The position numbers and the translations under genes were made by a program. Source: Phycisphaerales bacterium UBA2266 (lineage in GTDB: Bacteria; Planctomycetota; Phycisphaerae; Sedimentisphaerales; Anaerobacaceae). From it: a stretch of 14,724 bases of DNA. The notes beneath the pieces are model-generated. The model was not told the origin of the DNA. It saw only the letters and a list, made by a program, of their open reading frames with translations, and did no database searches. Below are positions 1 to 7,827 of the stretch, piece after piece (the first letter of the stretch is position 1; each line of letters begins with the position of its first letter). The DNA lies in NCBI GenBank assembly GCA_002347125.1, contig DDXG01000293.1:7632-22355 (forward strand), read 5' to 3'.

Positions 1-1682
1 ATGGGAATAGCGCTCGGCCTGGGACGAAACCACGCACCGACAAAGCGTCCCCGGTCCTTGTGCCGGACAATGGTGTAGTCCAAGAGCTTCTTCGCATCGG
101 CCAGCGTGTCCGGGTCGGTGATATCGGCGTTGGCGTTCTCGGACCAGGAGATATGCGTGTACTGCCGCCCGCCGGACAGCGCGACACAACGCCTCTGCGA
201 ACCCAGACAGCCGGGTCCGATGCTCCCGCAGTATTCGTAGTACGGCAACACGTCCAGGTCATGCCCCTGGAGCATCGCCAGGATGTTGCGCCATCGCAGT
301 CGATGGCGGCTCTGGTTATACCAGCCCGTCCCGGAGTCCCAGCCCTGGTTGTGCCCGAATTCCAGCAGGTCTTTGCAGTATGTGTTCATGCCCAGGACCT
401 TCATCAGCCGGGCCTTGTACTCGAACCACGCCGCCTCATCGCGGACGCCCCGCTCATCCTCCTTCGCCGAGGCCACCGTCCCGTCGCCCATCTCCTCCCG
501 GAAGAACAGCCGGCGCTTCGGCAGACCGTCGGGCAACGTGGACGCCGCATGGAGCCGCTCCAGATCCGGCACATCGAACAGCCGAATCCGCGACACGGCC
601 AGCCCCGCACTCAGCGGCGCACTATTGGCGTCCGGCTGCGAGAAGATGACCCAGAATCCATCGTTGGGCTCCATCGGCCGGGGCCCCTCGCCGCGGGGCT
701 GCTCGATATCCGCGAAGCGGTCGTGCATGAAGAACAGCATCCTCCAAGGCTCGTAGCGGCCGGACAAGAGAATCTCCAGTGATTCGGGATTGCTGGATAC
801 GTACTTCGGGTGCAGCGCATCGCCGACGGTCGGCCCCGTGTGCAACCCGTGCTCGGTCTCGCAGCCGCGATTACCAATCCACATGGTTCGCGGCCTATCC
901 TGGGGGTACTCCACCTCAAGCACGTATGGCCTGCCCGGTTCGAGCAGCTTGCCCTTTCCAAGCCGAAATGCGAGATACGACGGCTGACCCCTGACGGCCG
1001 CCAGGACCCGGCAGGACCGCCCCAGGATCGTCTCAATCCCCCGGCCGGCCCGCGGCTCCTGTCGGAAGATGTGGCCATCCTCAGGGTCGCCGCAGTCGAT
1101 CTCATCGGCCAGCGGCAATGGGCCAAAAAGCGGCCCGGCATCCACGAGCGGCCGGTCCTTCGCGGCGGCGCGGGCCTGTCTGTCCTGCGGGCTCTGCTCG
1201 AAGATGACCACCTCATTGATGTTCGCCCCCGCATCCATACGGCCGAAACGCAGATACCGCGTCCGCACGTTCAGCAGACGATTGCGCCACTGCTTATAGG
1301 CGCCGCAGGGCTCGCGGAGAACCTCCCGCCATGCACCCGGACGCCCCGCCCAGACCACGAAGTCCCCACTGCCGTTTGTATCAAACAGGCACATCGCCAC
1401 GATGGCACGGTCCACGCCGAGGTCCACACAGGCGTAGGCCGGATGGGCATCGGCCGCCCACCCCGGATGCCACTGCGTCGCCGGCTCATGGGTCGGAGGG
1501 TAAGGCCCGTCCGGCGGCTCATCGAAGAGCAGCCACGCATCCCCTTGCGGACTCTCGTTGGAGACCATCGGGCGTGTCATCTCCACCCGGACCCCGCGGG
1601 CGCAGACCGTACCGGCGGCCGCCAGCACGACCATCCAGGCCGCCGCCTGCTGAACCCAGCGGCGATTTGCCGTCGGTCTCAC
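1..1682 (-). CDS. Large exported protein, discoidin-like plus putative TIM-barrel region, partial (C-terminus beyond left edge)
   Basis: One uninterrupted minus-strand frame runs from a GTG at 1682 to the window edge, giving 560 residues with no stop. The start is fixed by GGAGGT at 1692-1697, nine bases upstream. Residues 1-28 form a signal peptide: Arg-rich head, core AAAWMVVLAAAG, likely cleavage after VCA. Residues about 33-165 resemble an F5/8-type (discoidin) beta-sandwich, with a 'VDLGV' strand, 'GDFVVWAG', and a closing 'TRYLRFGRMDAGANINEVVI'. Residues about 250-370 look like a second beta-rich module. From about 415 the pattern (KVLGMNTYCKDLLEFG, LPYYEYCGSIG, DAKKLLDYTIVRHKD) looks like alternating beta/alpha units of a TIM barrel, which suggests a glycoside-hydrolase-like enzyme. 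I do not recognise a named family, and the catalytic residues may lie off the edge. It is divergent from the GH5-like gene, so a role in extracellular polysaccharide attack is inferred. Confidence 0.85.
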   Translation of the reverse strand, partial: MRPTANRRWVQQAAAWMVVLAAAGTVCARGVRVEMTRPMVSNESPQGDAWLLFDEPPDGPYPPTHEPATQWHPGWAADAHPAYACVDLGVDRAIVAMCLFDTNGSGDFVVWAGRPGAWREVLREPCGAYKQWRNRLLNVRTRYLRFGRMDAGANINEVVIFEQSPQDRQARAAAKDRPLVDAGPLFGPLPLADEIDCGDPEDGHIFRQEPRAGRGIETILGRSCRVLAAVRGQPSYLAFRLGKGKLLEPGRPYVLEVEYPQDRPRTMWIGNRGCETEHGLHTGPTVGDALHPKYVSSNPESLEILLSGRYEPWRMLFFMHDRFADIEQPRGEGPRPMEPNDGFWVIFSQPDANSAPLSAGLAVSRIRLFDVPDLERLHAASTLPDGLPKRRLFFREEMGDGTVASAKEDERGVRDEAAWFEYKARLMKVLGMNTYCKDLLEFGHNQGWDSGTGWYNQSRHRLRWRNILAMLQGHDLDVLPYYEYCGSIGPGCLGSQRRCVALSGGRQYTHISWSENANADITDPDTLADAKKLLDYTIVRHKDRGRFVGAWFRPRPSAIP

Positions 1683-1746
1683 TTGAACACGACCTCCATT
1701 TGGGCCCTGTGGACATTCCCGCTGCAAGCGGCATCGGGATGCCGGA

Positions 1747-1775
1747 ATTGTACCGTCTGCCGCGGTCTTACACAA
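1747..1775 (-). promoter_or_regulatory. Candidate sigma70-type promoter for the left-edge exported protein
   Basis: On the minus strand TTGTGT (1775-1770) is followed after exactly 17 bases by TACAAT (1752-1747). The -10 matches five of six consensus positions and the -35 only three. Transcription would start near 1740, giving a leader of about 58 nt before the GTG at 1682. The 186 bp divergent region also holds a weaker plus-strand pair, TTGCAT (1807-1812) and CACAAT (1830-1835), with 17 bp spacing, that could serve the GH5-like gene. Confidence 0.4.
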
Positions 1776-1868
1776 ACGGCCTGTCGGCATCGCTGCGATT
1801 CAACGCTTGCATCGGGACCCGGCCGCCTGCACAATGCAGTACAGACTGTTCTTTCAACGGAGATATGA

Positions 1869-3032
1869 ATGAAGGCAAGGACTGACAACGCCGTTGTGAC
1901 CCCCTGTGCCCGCCGCCTGGGGCATTGCGCATGGCTGCTGGTTGTGACGATGGCCGGATGGGCAACCGCCGCGTCCGCCAGCGGCGATTCATCCGTCATG
2001 CCCGCCGTCCGGGTCAACGACGACGCAAGCGGCTTCGTCCTTGGCGACGGCCGGCCGTTCGTCCCGTGGGGCTTCAACTACGACCATGATGAGGCCGGAC
2101 GGCTGATTGAGGATTACTGGTCCACCGAGTGGCCCAAGGTCGAGCAGGACTTCCACGAAATGCACCAACTGGGCGCCAACGTCGTACGGGTCCACCTGCA
2201 GTTCGGCAGGTTCATGAGGACCGCCGAGCAGCCCAATGAGGACGCCCTCGATAAGCTTGGCGACCTGCTCAGACTGGCCGATCGGGAGCGTCTCTACCTG
2301 GACCTGACCGGCCTGGGCTGCTATCACAAGGCCGACGTTCCCCCGTGGTACGATGCCCTCTCCGAGCAGGACCGCTGGGCCGCGCAGGTGTGCTTCTGGC
2401 AGGCTGTCGCCAAGACATGTGCTGACAATCCCGCCGTCTTCTGCTACGACTTGATGAACGAGCCCATCGTCGGCGGCCAAAGAAAAGAAGGCGAGCCCCT
2501 GCCCGAATGGCTGGCCGGCGCGTTTGGCGACAAGCACTTTGTCCAGAGGATCACGCTGGACCTTGCCGGACGCACGCAGCAGCAGGTGGCCAAGGCCTGG
2601 GTCGACCGGCTCGCTGCCGCAATCCGCAAGCACGACCGCCACCACGCGATTACGGTCGGCGTTATCCCCTGGGCCCTGACTTTTCCAGGGGCCAAGCCGC
2701 TTTTCTACTCAAAGGAGGTCTGCGAGAATCTCGATTTCGCCAGTGTCCATTTCTATCCGGAGACGGACAAGATCGATCGGGCCCTGGCCGCCCTGGCCGT
2801 CTACGACATCGGCAAGCCCCTCGTCATCGAGGAGATGTTCTTCCTGAAGTGTTCGCCGGAACAATTTGAGGAATTCCTCGAAGGTTCACGCGCCGTGGCC
2901 GAGGGCTGGATCGGCTTCTACTGGGGCAAGACCCCTGATGAGCTGCGCCAAGGCAAGACGATTCAGGACGCCCTGCTCCTGCGATGGCTCGACATGTTCC
3001 AAGACAAGGCCGCGGCCTTCCGCCGCCCGTAG
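1869..3032 (+). CDS. Exported GH5-like glycoside hydrolase (cellulase/mannanase superfamily)
   Basis: A 387-residue secreted enzyme of the GH5 (clan GH-A, TIM-barrel) type. The ATG at 1869 has GGAG at 1859-1862, six bases upstream. Residues 1-38 are a signal peptide with a long n-region, core AWLLVVTMAGWATAA and likely cleavage near ASA/S. Clan hallmarks are visible in order: R107 in VVRVHLQF, the acid/base motif N197-E198-P199 at the end of strand 4 (CYDLMNEP), H295 and Y297 in SVHFYPE, the nucleophile E321 or E322 in LVIEEMFF, and W352 in GFYWG at strand 8. All expected catalytic residues are present and length is normal for a single-domain GH5. Substrate (beta-glucan, mannan or other) cannot be read from sequence. 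It is followed after 37 bp by the propeller gene and probably cotranscribed. Family-level identity is confident, subfamily is not. Confidence 0.88.
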   Translation: MKARTDNAVVTPCARRLGHCAWLLVVTMAGWATAASASGDSSVMPAVRVNDDASGFVLGDGRPFVPWGFNYDHDEAGRLIEDYWSTEWPKVEQDFHEMHQLGANVVRVHLQFGRFMRTAEQPNEDALDKLGDLLRLADRERLYLDLTGLGCYHKADVPPWYDALSEQDRWAAQVCFWQAVAKTCADNPAVFCYDLMNEPIVGGQRKEGEPLPEWLAGAFGDKHFVQRITLDLAGRTQQQVAKAWVDRLAAAIRKHDRHHAITVGVIPWALTFPGAKPLFYSKEVCENLDFASVHFYPETDKIDRALAALAVYDIGKPLVIEEMFFLKCSPEQFEEFLEGSRAVAEGWIGFYWGKTPDELRQGKTIQDALLLRWLDMFQDKAAAFRRP

Positions 3033-3069
3033 CGGGGGGACCACTGAGGCGATTCTCGAAAGGACTACC

Positions 3070-4026
3070 ATGGTGAGGCGATGTTCGACAGCCGCTGTAG
3101 CGGCCATCCTGACAACAGCGGTCCTGGCCTTCGCGGCCGAACCGGTCTATCGACCCGTCATCGACGGCGATTGGTGGCTGGTCGCCGGCGACCCGAACCT
3201 GGGTGAATACACCCGAGACAACCAACAGCCCGTGGACTTCGCCGTCTGGCAGGCGGCCGATGGCTCCTGGCAGCTATGGTCATGTATTCGTGGCACCGGC
3301 TGCGGCGGCAACACCCGTCTGTTCTACTGCTGGGAGGGCCGCAAGCTCACCGACAGCCACTGGATGCCCAAGGGTATCGCCCAGCAGGCCCGCACCGACC
3401 TTGGCGAGACCCCCGGCGGCCAGCAGGCCCCCCACGTCGTCCGACACGACGGCCTGTACTACATGGCCTATGGGGACTGGGTCAACATCTGCTTCTCAAC
3501 CAGTCGCGACGGCAAGACGTTCGAACGCATCGTCCGCAGCAACGGCAAAACGGGCGTCTTCAGCGATGGCCACGGCCTCAATTCGCGCGATCCCATGCTC
3601 ATCCGCATCGACGGCCTCTGGCACTGTTACTACACCGCCCACACCGCCGAGCACGGCTACGACTTCTGCCGCACCGCCGCGGACCCGGCCTCCAATACGT
3701 GGTCCCATTCCTGCGTCGTCGCCTATGGCGGCCGCGGCGGCAACAACCGCTGGTCGGCCGAGTGCCCCCATGTCGTCGAACTCTCACACGGACATTCCTA
3801 CCTCTTCCGCACGCAGCGATACGGCGTCAACGCCCAGACCTCCGTTTACCACTCGACCAACCCTCTGAACTTCGGCATCGACGACGACACGGGTCTGGTC
3901 GCCACCCTGCCCGTTGCCGCCCCGGAGATCATCTTCTATGAGAATCGCTACTACATCGCCTGCCTCATGCCCTCGCTCAAAGGAATCCACATCGCGCCGC
4001 TCAAATGGCAAGCCAAGACGGACTGA
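3070..4026 (+). CDS. Exported five-bladed beta-propeller, GH43/GH32-like fold
   Basis: A 318-residue exported protein. The ATG at 3070 has an AAAGGA-type ribosome site ending at 3064, five bases upstream; the open frame extends further 5' but only as read-through into the GH5-like gene. Residues 1-22 are a signal peptide (AAVAAILTTAVLAFA, cleavage before AEP). Five similar segments mark five blades: DFAVWQAADGSWQLWSC (56-72), APHVVRHDGLYYMAYGDW (119-136), DPMLIRIDGLWHCYYTAH (174-191), AECPHVVELSHGHSYLFRT (229-247) and APEIIFYENRYYIACLMP (284-300). This repeat layout is that of GH43/GH32/GH117-type five-bladed propellers. Candidate catalytic acids are D174, E230 and E286, but I cannot assign them firmly. 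It likely acts with the GH5-like enzyme 37 bp upstream on the same glycan; a non-catalytic binding propeller is the alternative. Confidence 0.8.
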   Translation: MVRRCSTAAVAAILTTAVLAFAAEPVYRPVIDGDWWLVAGDPNLGEYTRDNQQPVDFAVWQAADGSWQLWSCIRGTGCGGNTRLFYCWEGRKLTDSHWMPKGIAQQARTDLGETPGGQQAPHVVRHDGLYYMAYGDWVNICFSTSRDGKTFERIVRSNGKTGVFSDGHGLNSRDPMLIRIDGLWHCYYTAHTAEHGYDFCRTAADPASNTWSHSCVVAYGGRGGNNRWSAECPHVVELSHGHSYLFRTQRYGVNAQTSVYHSTNPLNFGIDDDTGLVATLPVAAPEIIFYENRYYIACLMPSLKGIHIAPLKWQAKTD

Positions 4027-4059
4027 ACCGTGTTGGGCGTCTGACGAACAACCTCCAGG

Positions 4060-4088
4060 TTGACATGGCGGCGGCCTTTGGGTATTCT
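4060..4088 (+). promoter_or_regulatory. Strong candidate sigma70-type promoter
   Basis: TTGACA (4060-4065) is a perfect -35 hexamer, and after exactly 17 bases comes TATTCT (4083-4088), which keeps the first three and the last consensus bases. It lies in the 148 bp gap after the propeller gene. Transcription would start near 4095 with an 80-95 nt leader, and would drive the hemolysin III-like gene and perhaps the radical SAM pair behind it. Confidence 0.6.
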
Positions 4089-4174
4089 ATTGGCTGGCAT
4101 CATCGTGAAGACCTCGACACCGATCGGATGCCAACACGGCCAGACCGCAGACAGGCGCGACAGGCACGGATTGT

Positions 4175-4831
4175 GTGGAAAGGTTGGTGTTGAGCCGCAT
4201 ACACAGACGCAAATATGCTTTCAGCGAGGACATCACCTGTGCGGTGATACATGGTGTGGCTGCGCTAGCCGCCTTCGGGGGGCTCATCGTGCTGACTGTG
4301 GCGGCCGCATGGCGGGGAACCGCCGGCCACGTGGTCAGCTTCACTATCTTTGGCGCCGTCCTCGTCATTGAGTACGTCGCCTCCACCCTGTACCACGCCC
4401 TATCCGCCTCGCCGATTAAGCGCGTCTTTCAGACCATCGATCACGCGGGGATACCCCTGCTAATCGCGGCCACCTACACCCCCTTTCTGGTGGTCTGCCT
4501 TGGGGGCGCGTGGGGCTGGAGCCTGCTGGCGGCGGTATGGGCCGCCGCGGCTGTCGGGGCAGGACTCGAATTCGTGCATACCGCCGGCTCCCGCAAGGCG
4601 TCCTTCGTCCTGTATGCCGTTATGGGCGGTCTGTGGCTGTTGCCCCTTCGCCGGGCCCTGGAGGCCGTCAATCCCACCAGCGCCATATTATTGGCGGTTG
4701 GGGGCTTGCTTTATTTGCTCGGGGCGGTATTCTATGGTTGGCGGGTTTTACCGCACAGCCACTCGCTCTGGCACGTATTGGCGGCAGGTGGGAGTACGTG
4801 CCATTATTTCGCCGTGCTGTACTGTTTGTAG
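4175..4831 (+). CDS. Hemolysin III / PAQR-family integral membrane protein
   Basis: A seven-helix membrane protein of the HlyIII/YqfA/PAQR family, part of the CREST superfamily of probable zinc-dependent membrane hydrolases; the bacterial members' substrate is unsettled despite the name. Superfamily residues are all visible, counted from the first GTG: S70-x3-H74 in ASTLYH, D89-H90 in IDHAGIP followed by AATYTPF, and H196-x3-H200 in HSHSLWH, then a final H210 helix (CHYFAVLYCL). Hydrophobic stretches cover most of the chain. At 218 residues, length is normal. The start is uncertain. GTG 4175 gives the longest form, but GGAAAGG at 4177-4183 would place a better ribosome site before GTG 4187 or TTG 4190, matching the short N-terminus common in the family. 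It is preceded by a good promoter and followed after 84 bp by the radical SAM pair. Confidence 0.88.
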   Translation: MERLVLSRIHRRKYAFSEDITCAVIHGVAALAAFGGLIVLTVAAAWRGTAGHVVSFTIFGAVLVIEYVASTLYHALSASPIKRVFQTIDHAGIPLLIAATYTPFLVVCLGGAWGWSLLAAVWAAAAVGAGLEFVHTAGSRKASFVLYAVMGGLWLLPLRRALEAVNPTSAILLAVGGLLYLLGAVFYGWRVLPHSHSLWHVLAAGGSTCHYFAVLYCL

Positions 4832-4915
4832 GACCGCCGTATTTGCGTGGCAGCCGTTGATCCACAGCAACATGCCGATACTGAACGGCATCATGGATTG
4901 TGTTGAAAGCAATGA

Positions 4916-6376
4916 ATGCGACTATATCTGATTAACCCGTCTAACCCGCTGGTCAGTCTTGTCAAACTCCGAGAAAGCTTCTGGAACCGCTTCCGCGTCT
5001 GGAAACCGCTGAGCCTCATGGTCCTGGCCGGACTAACGCCCAGGGATTGGGATATCACGATTTTCGACGAGAACCGTCAGATGGCGGACTACGAGGCCCT
5101 GCCGCGGCCGGACCTCGTCGGCATCACGGCCTTCACCTCCCAGGCCAGCCGCGCCTATGAACTGGCCGCGCATTTCCGGGACAAGGGCGTGCCCGTCATC
5201 ATGGGCGGCATCCACGCAACGATGTGCCTCGAAGAGGCCGCCGAGCACGTGGATTGCGTGGTGTGCGGCGAGGGCGAAACCATCTGGCCCCAGGTCCTTG
5301 CCGATTTCTGCAACGGCCGGCTTCAGCGGCGATACGACGCCGCCCCCGCCGACATGGGAGCCGTACCCCTGCCCCGACATGATCTGCTCAAAGGCTACTT
5401 CTTCGGCGCCGTCCAGACCACGCGAGGCTGCCCTCTCAACTGCACGTTCTGCAGTGTGACCGCCTTCAACGGGGCCCGTTACCGGAACCGGCCGATCCCG
5501 GAGGTCATTGCGGAATTGAAGACCATTCGTGAGAGAGCCGTCCTCATTGTCGATGACAACCTCATCGGCACCCGGTCCAATCACATCGAGCGGGCCAAGG
5601 AGCTCTTTCGCGCCATGATCGCCGAGAAGGTGCGCAAGAGGTGGATTGCCCAGGTGACGATCAATTTCGCGGACGATCCGGAACTGCTCCGCCTGGCCTA
5701 CCAGGCCGGATGCCGCGGCGTGTATATCGGCTTTGAGTCCCCGTCGATGGAAGGACTGGCCGAAGTCGGCAAGAAATTCAACCTCCTCAAGGGCGCCGAC
5801 TTCCGCGGGGCCGTGCAGCGGATTCGCCGGCACAAGATACAGGTGGTCGGTTCGTTCATCCTCGGGCTCGACGTCGACAAGCCGGGCATCGGCCGTTGCA
5901 TCGCCGAGGCCGCCGAGCAATACGGCGTCGACTACCTGAGCCTGCTGCTGCTGACCCCCCTGCCGGGCACGCGGCTCTACAATGACATGGCCGCCGAAGA
6001 CCGCATCGCCCTGAACCATTATCCCACCGATTGGAAGTACTACACGCTGACGTTCCCGGTCGCCAAGTACAAACATCTGGCGATGGACACCATCATCGAT
6101 GAGGCCGTCTCGTGTAACCGTCGCTTCTACGCCCCCGGCGCCATCGCCCGGCGGATATGGGACAACCTGCGACACTTCCGCAAACCGCTGGCCACGCTGG
6201 CCGGCAACCTGGCGTACCACCGCAATCTCCGGTTCTCCGAGCAGGCCTACGCAGCATTCAAGTCGAATGGCGGCGGACACCCCCGGGCGATCCAGCCCCC
6301 CGATACGATGCGCATTGAATCAGTCAGCCGGCCGGTGCAAGGACAATCCACCGAAAGGCTCGAACGTGTTACGTGA
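4916..6376 (+). CDS. B12-binding-domain radical SAM protein (first of an overlapping pair)
   Basis: A 486-residue enzyme with the cobalamin-binding-domain plus radical SAM layout. Residues 1-130 form the Rossmann-like B12-binding region, with the family signatures VIMGGIHAT (94-102) and GEGE (118-121). The radical SAM core begins at about 165 with C172-x3-C176-x2-C179 in TTRGCPLNCTFCSV, the three ligands of the SAM-binding 4Fe-4S cluster. VDDN (212-215), GFESPS and the later SFILGLD and TPLPGTRLYNDM are typical core motifs of this class. The ATG at 4916 has only a weak ribosome site. Known relatives carry out cobalamin-dependent methylations or other C-C bond chemistry, including hopanoid and bacteriochlorophyll modification, but substrate cannot be inferred here. 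Its 3' end overlaps the next gene by 11 bp, so the two products probably work in one pathway. Confidence 0.88.
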   Translation: MRLYLINPSNPLVSLVKLRESFWNRFRVWKPLSLMVLAGLTPRDWDITIFDENRQMADYEALPRPDLVGITAFTSQASRAYELAAHFRDKGVPVIMGGIHATMCLEEAAEHVDCVVCGEGETIWPQVLADFCNGRLQRRYDAAPADMGAVPLPRHDLLKGYFFGAVQTTRGCPLNCTFCSVTAFNGARYRNRPIPEVIAELKTIRERAVLIVDDNLIGTRSNHIERAKELFRAMIAEKVRKRWIAQVTINFADDPELLRLAYQAGCRGVYIGFESPSMEGLAEVGKKFNLLKGADFRGAVQRIRRHKIQVVGSFILGLDVDKPGIGRCIAEAAEQYGVDYLSLLLLTPLPGTRLYNDMAAEDRIALNHYPTDWKYYTLTFPVAKYKHLAMDTIIDEAVSCNRRFYAPGAIARRIWDNLRHFRKPLATLAGNLAYHRNLRFSEQAYAAFKSNGGGHPRAIQPPDTMRIESVSRPVQGQSTERLERVT

Positions 6377-7805
6377 AAATGTGAGTGAAGGATTTCGTTA
6401 CAGGCACGTCCTTGCCCTGAATCCATACTTCGGCCATGCCACCACGGCCATGGGGATCTTTCCTCCGACCGGCCTGGAGTACATCGCCGCAAGCATGAAG
6501 GACCTGGTCGACAAGGTGACGCTCATGGACTTGCGTTACGAGGAGGCCTGCCAGGACCCTGAAACGCTCAATGCCTTCATCCGCGATGAGCACGTCGATC
6601 TTCTGTGCGTCACCATCGGCTGGACCGCCCAGTTCGAGACCGTGTGCGATCTGGTGAAGCGGTTGCCGCCGGAGGTATGCACGGTCGTCGGCGGCCACAA
6701 AGCCACTGAAGAGGTGGAACTGCTGTTTGAGCGATGTCCGAACATCGACATGGTCGTCCGAGGCGAGGGCGAGGAGACCATCCGGCGCATCGTCCGAGGC
6801 GATCGGCTGGAGACCATCCTCGGCCTGTCCTATCGCGAGGGCGGCAAGATCGTGCACAACCCGAACCAGGAGCTGCCCAGTCTCGATACGATCGCCTTCC
6901 CCGACCGCTCTCTGCGACGGCAGGAGTATCGGATTATCCAGTACGGCGTCCGCCTGAGCCGCCACACCTTTGATACGGTCCTGACGACCCGGGGCTGTCC
7001 CTTCAACTGCACGTTTTGCACGTTCAGCCTCAACCCCCTCGGACAGAAGCGAACGTACGCGGAGCGGTCCGTTGAGTCGGTGATTGAGGAACTCAAAACC
7101 ATCACCGCCGACGTGGTGCTGTTCAGCGACGACAATTTCTTTACCAACCCCAAACGCACGGAGCGACTGTGCGACCTGATTATCGAAAACGGCATCAAGA
7201 AGACATTCGTCGTGCAGGCGCGGATTGACGTCGCCAAACATCCCCGTGCCCTCGAGAAGGCGCGCCAGGCCGGATTTCGTGTCTTCCTGATCGGCATCGA
7301 GTCGCCTCACGACCGCATCCTGGGCCAGCTTCAGAAAGGGATCACTCAGCAACAGATTCGCGAATCCGTCGCCATCTTGCGCGGTTATGATTTCTACCTG
7401 CACGGGTATTTCATCTACGGCAACCTGGGCGAGAGCAGAGAGGAAATGCTGTACATCGCGAAATTCGCCAGGGAGATCAAGCTGGATTCCATCAGCTTCC
7501 AGAAACTGCGGGCCGAGAAGTTCTCTCCCATCAAACAGGCCGTCGAGGAGACGCCGGGCTACTGGTATGACCGCGTCGGCGGCTCGGTGTATTCAGACAC
7601 ATTCGGCCGCAAGGAACTCAAGGACATCCGAAACCATATCCGCGCCGATTTCTACCGCGTTCCGCAGTTGATGCACATCTACTGGAAGGCCCGCAGAATC
7701 GGGTTGGCCGACGGATATGACCTGCTCCATGCTCTGGTCCATCTGCCTCGCCTTCTGGCGGGCCTGCGAACCCGTGACAAAGCGCAGAAACAGAGCCGGG
7801 ACTGA
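6366..7805 (+). CDS. B12-binding-domain radical SAM protein (second of an overlapping pair)
   Basis: A 479-residue paralogue-type relative of the preceding gene. The start is taken as GTG 6366 because GAAAGG at 6353-6358 lies seven bases upstream; this places the start inside the upstream gene, with an 11 bp overlap. A second GTG at 6381 has no such site. The N-terminal B12-binding region (about 15-150) contains GIFPPTGLEYIA, VVGGHKAT and RGEGEETIRR. The radical SAM core carries C211-x3-C215-x2-C218 in TTRGCPFNCTFCTF and SDDN (254-257), then GIESP and a C-terminal region different from its neighbour (IYGNLGESREEMLYIA onward). Substrate is unknown. Tandem translation-coupled members of this superfamily usually perform successive steps on one natural product or lipid; that is inference here. 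It ends 22 bp from a convergent gene. Confidence 0.87.
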   Translation: MLRENVSEGFRYRHVLALNPYFGHATTAMGIFPPTGLEYIAASMKDLVDKVTLMDLRYEEACQDPETLNAFIRDEHVDLLCVTIGWTAQFETVCDLVKRLPPEVCTVVGGHKATEEVELLFERCPNIDMVVRGEGEETIRRIVRGDRLETILGLSYREGGKIVHNPNQELPSLDTIAFPDRSLRRQEYRIIQYGVRLSRHTFDTVLTTRGCPFNCTFCTFSLNPLGQKRTYAERSVESVIEELKTITADVVLFSDDNFFTNPKRTERLCDLIIENGIKKTFVVQARIDVAKHPRALEKARQAGFRVFLIGIESPHDRILGQLQKGITQQQIRESVAILRGYDFYLHGYFIYGNLGESREEMLYIAKFAREIKLDSISFQKLRAEKFSPIKQAVEETPGYWYDRVGGSVYSDTFGRKELKDIRNHIRADFYRVPQLMHIYWKARRIGLADGYDLLHALVHLPRLLAGLRTRDKAQKQSRD

Positions 7806-7827
7806 GTTCCGACGGCGAGGTGAGGCA

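Noticed and set aside
60..1868. Long plus-strand open frames (60-782, 810-1868) over the left edge
   Set aside because: The minus strand here holds one continuous frame with a ribosome site, signal peptide and domain-like sequence; the plus-strand translations are Arg/Pro-rich with no motif.
5033..6280. A 415-residue minus-strand open frame opposite the first radical SAM gene
   Set aside because: It mirrors the real gene in a GC-rich sequence; composition is biased, no family motif is visible, and the plus strand has intact CxxxCxxC and B12-domain motifs.
6369..7403. A 344-residue minus-strand open frame opposite the second radical SAM gene
   Set aside because: Same reason: shadow of a well-supported gene on the other strand.
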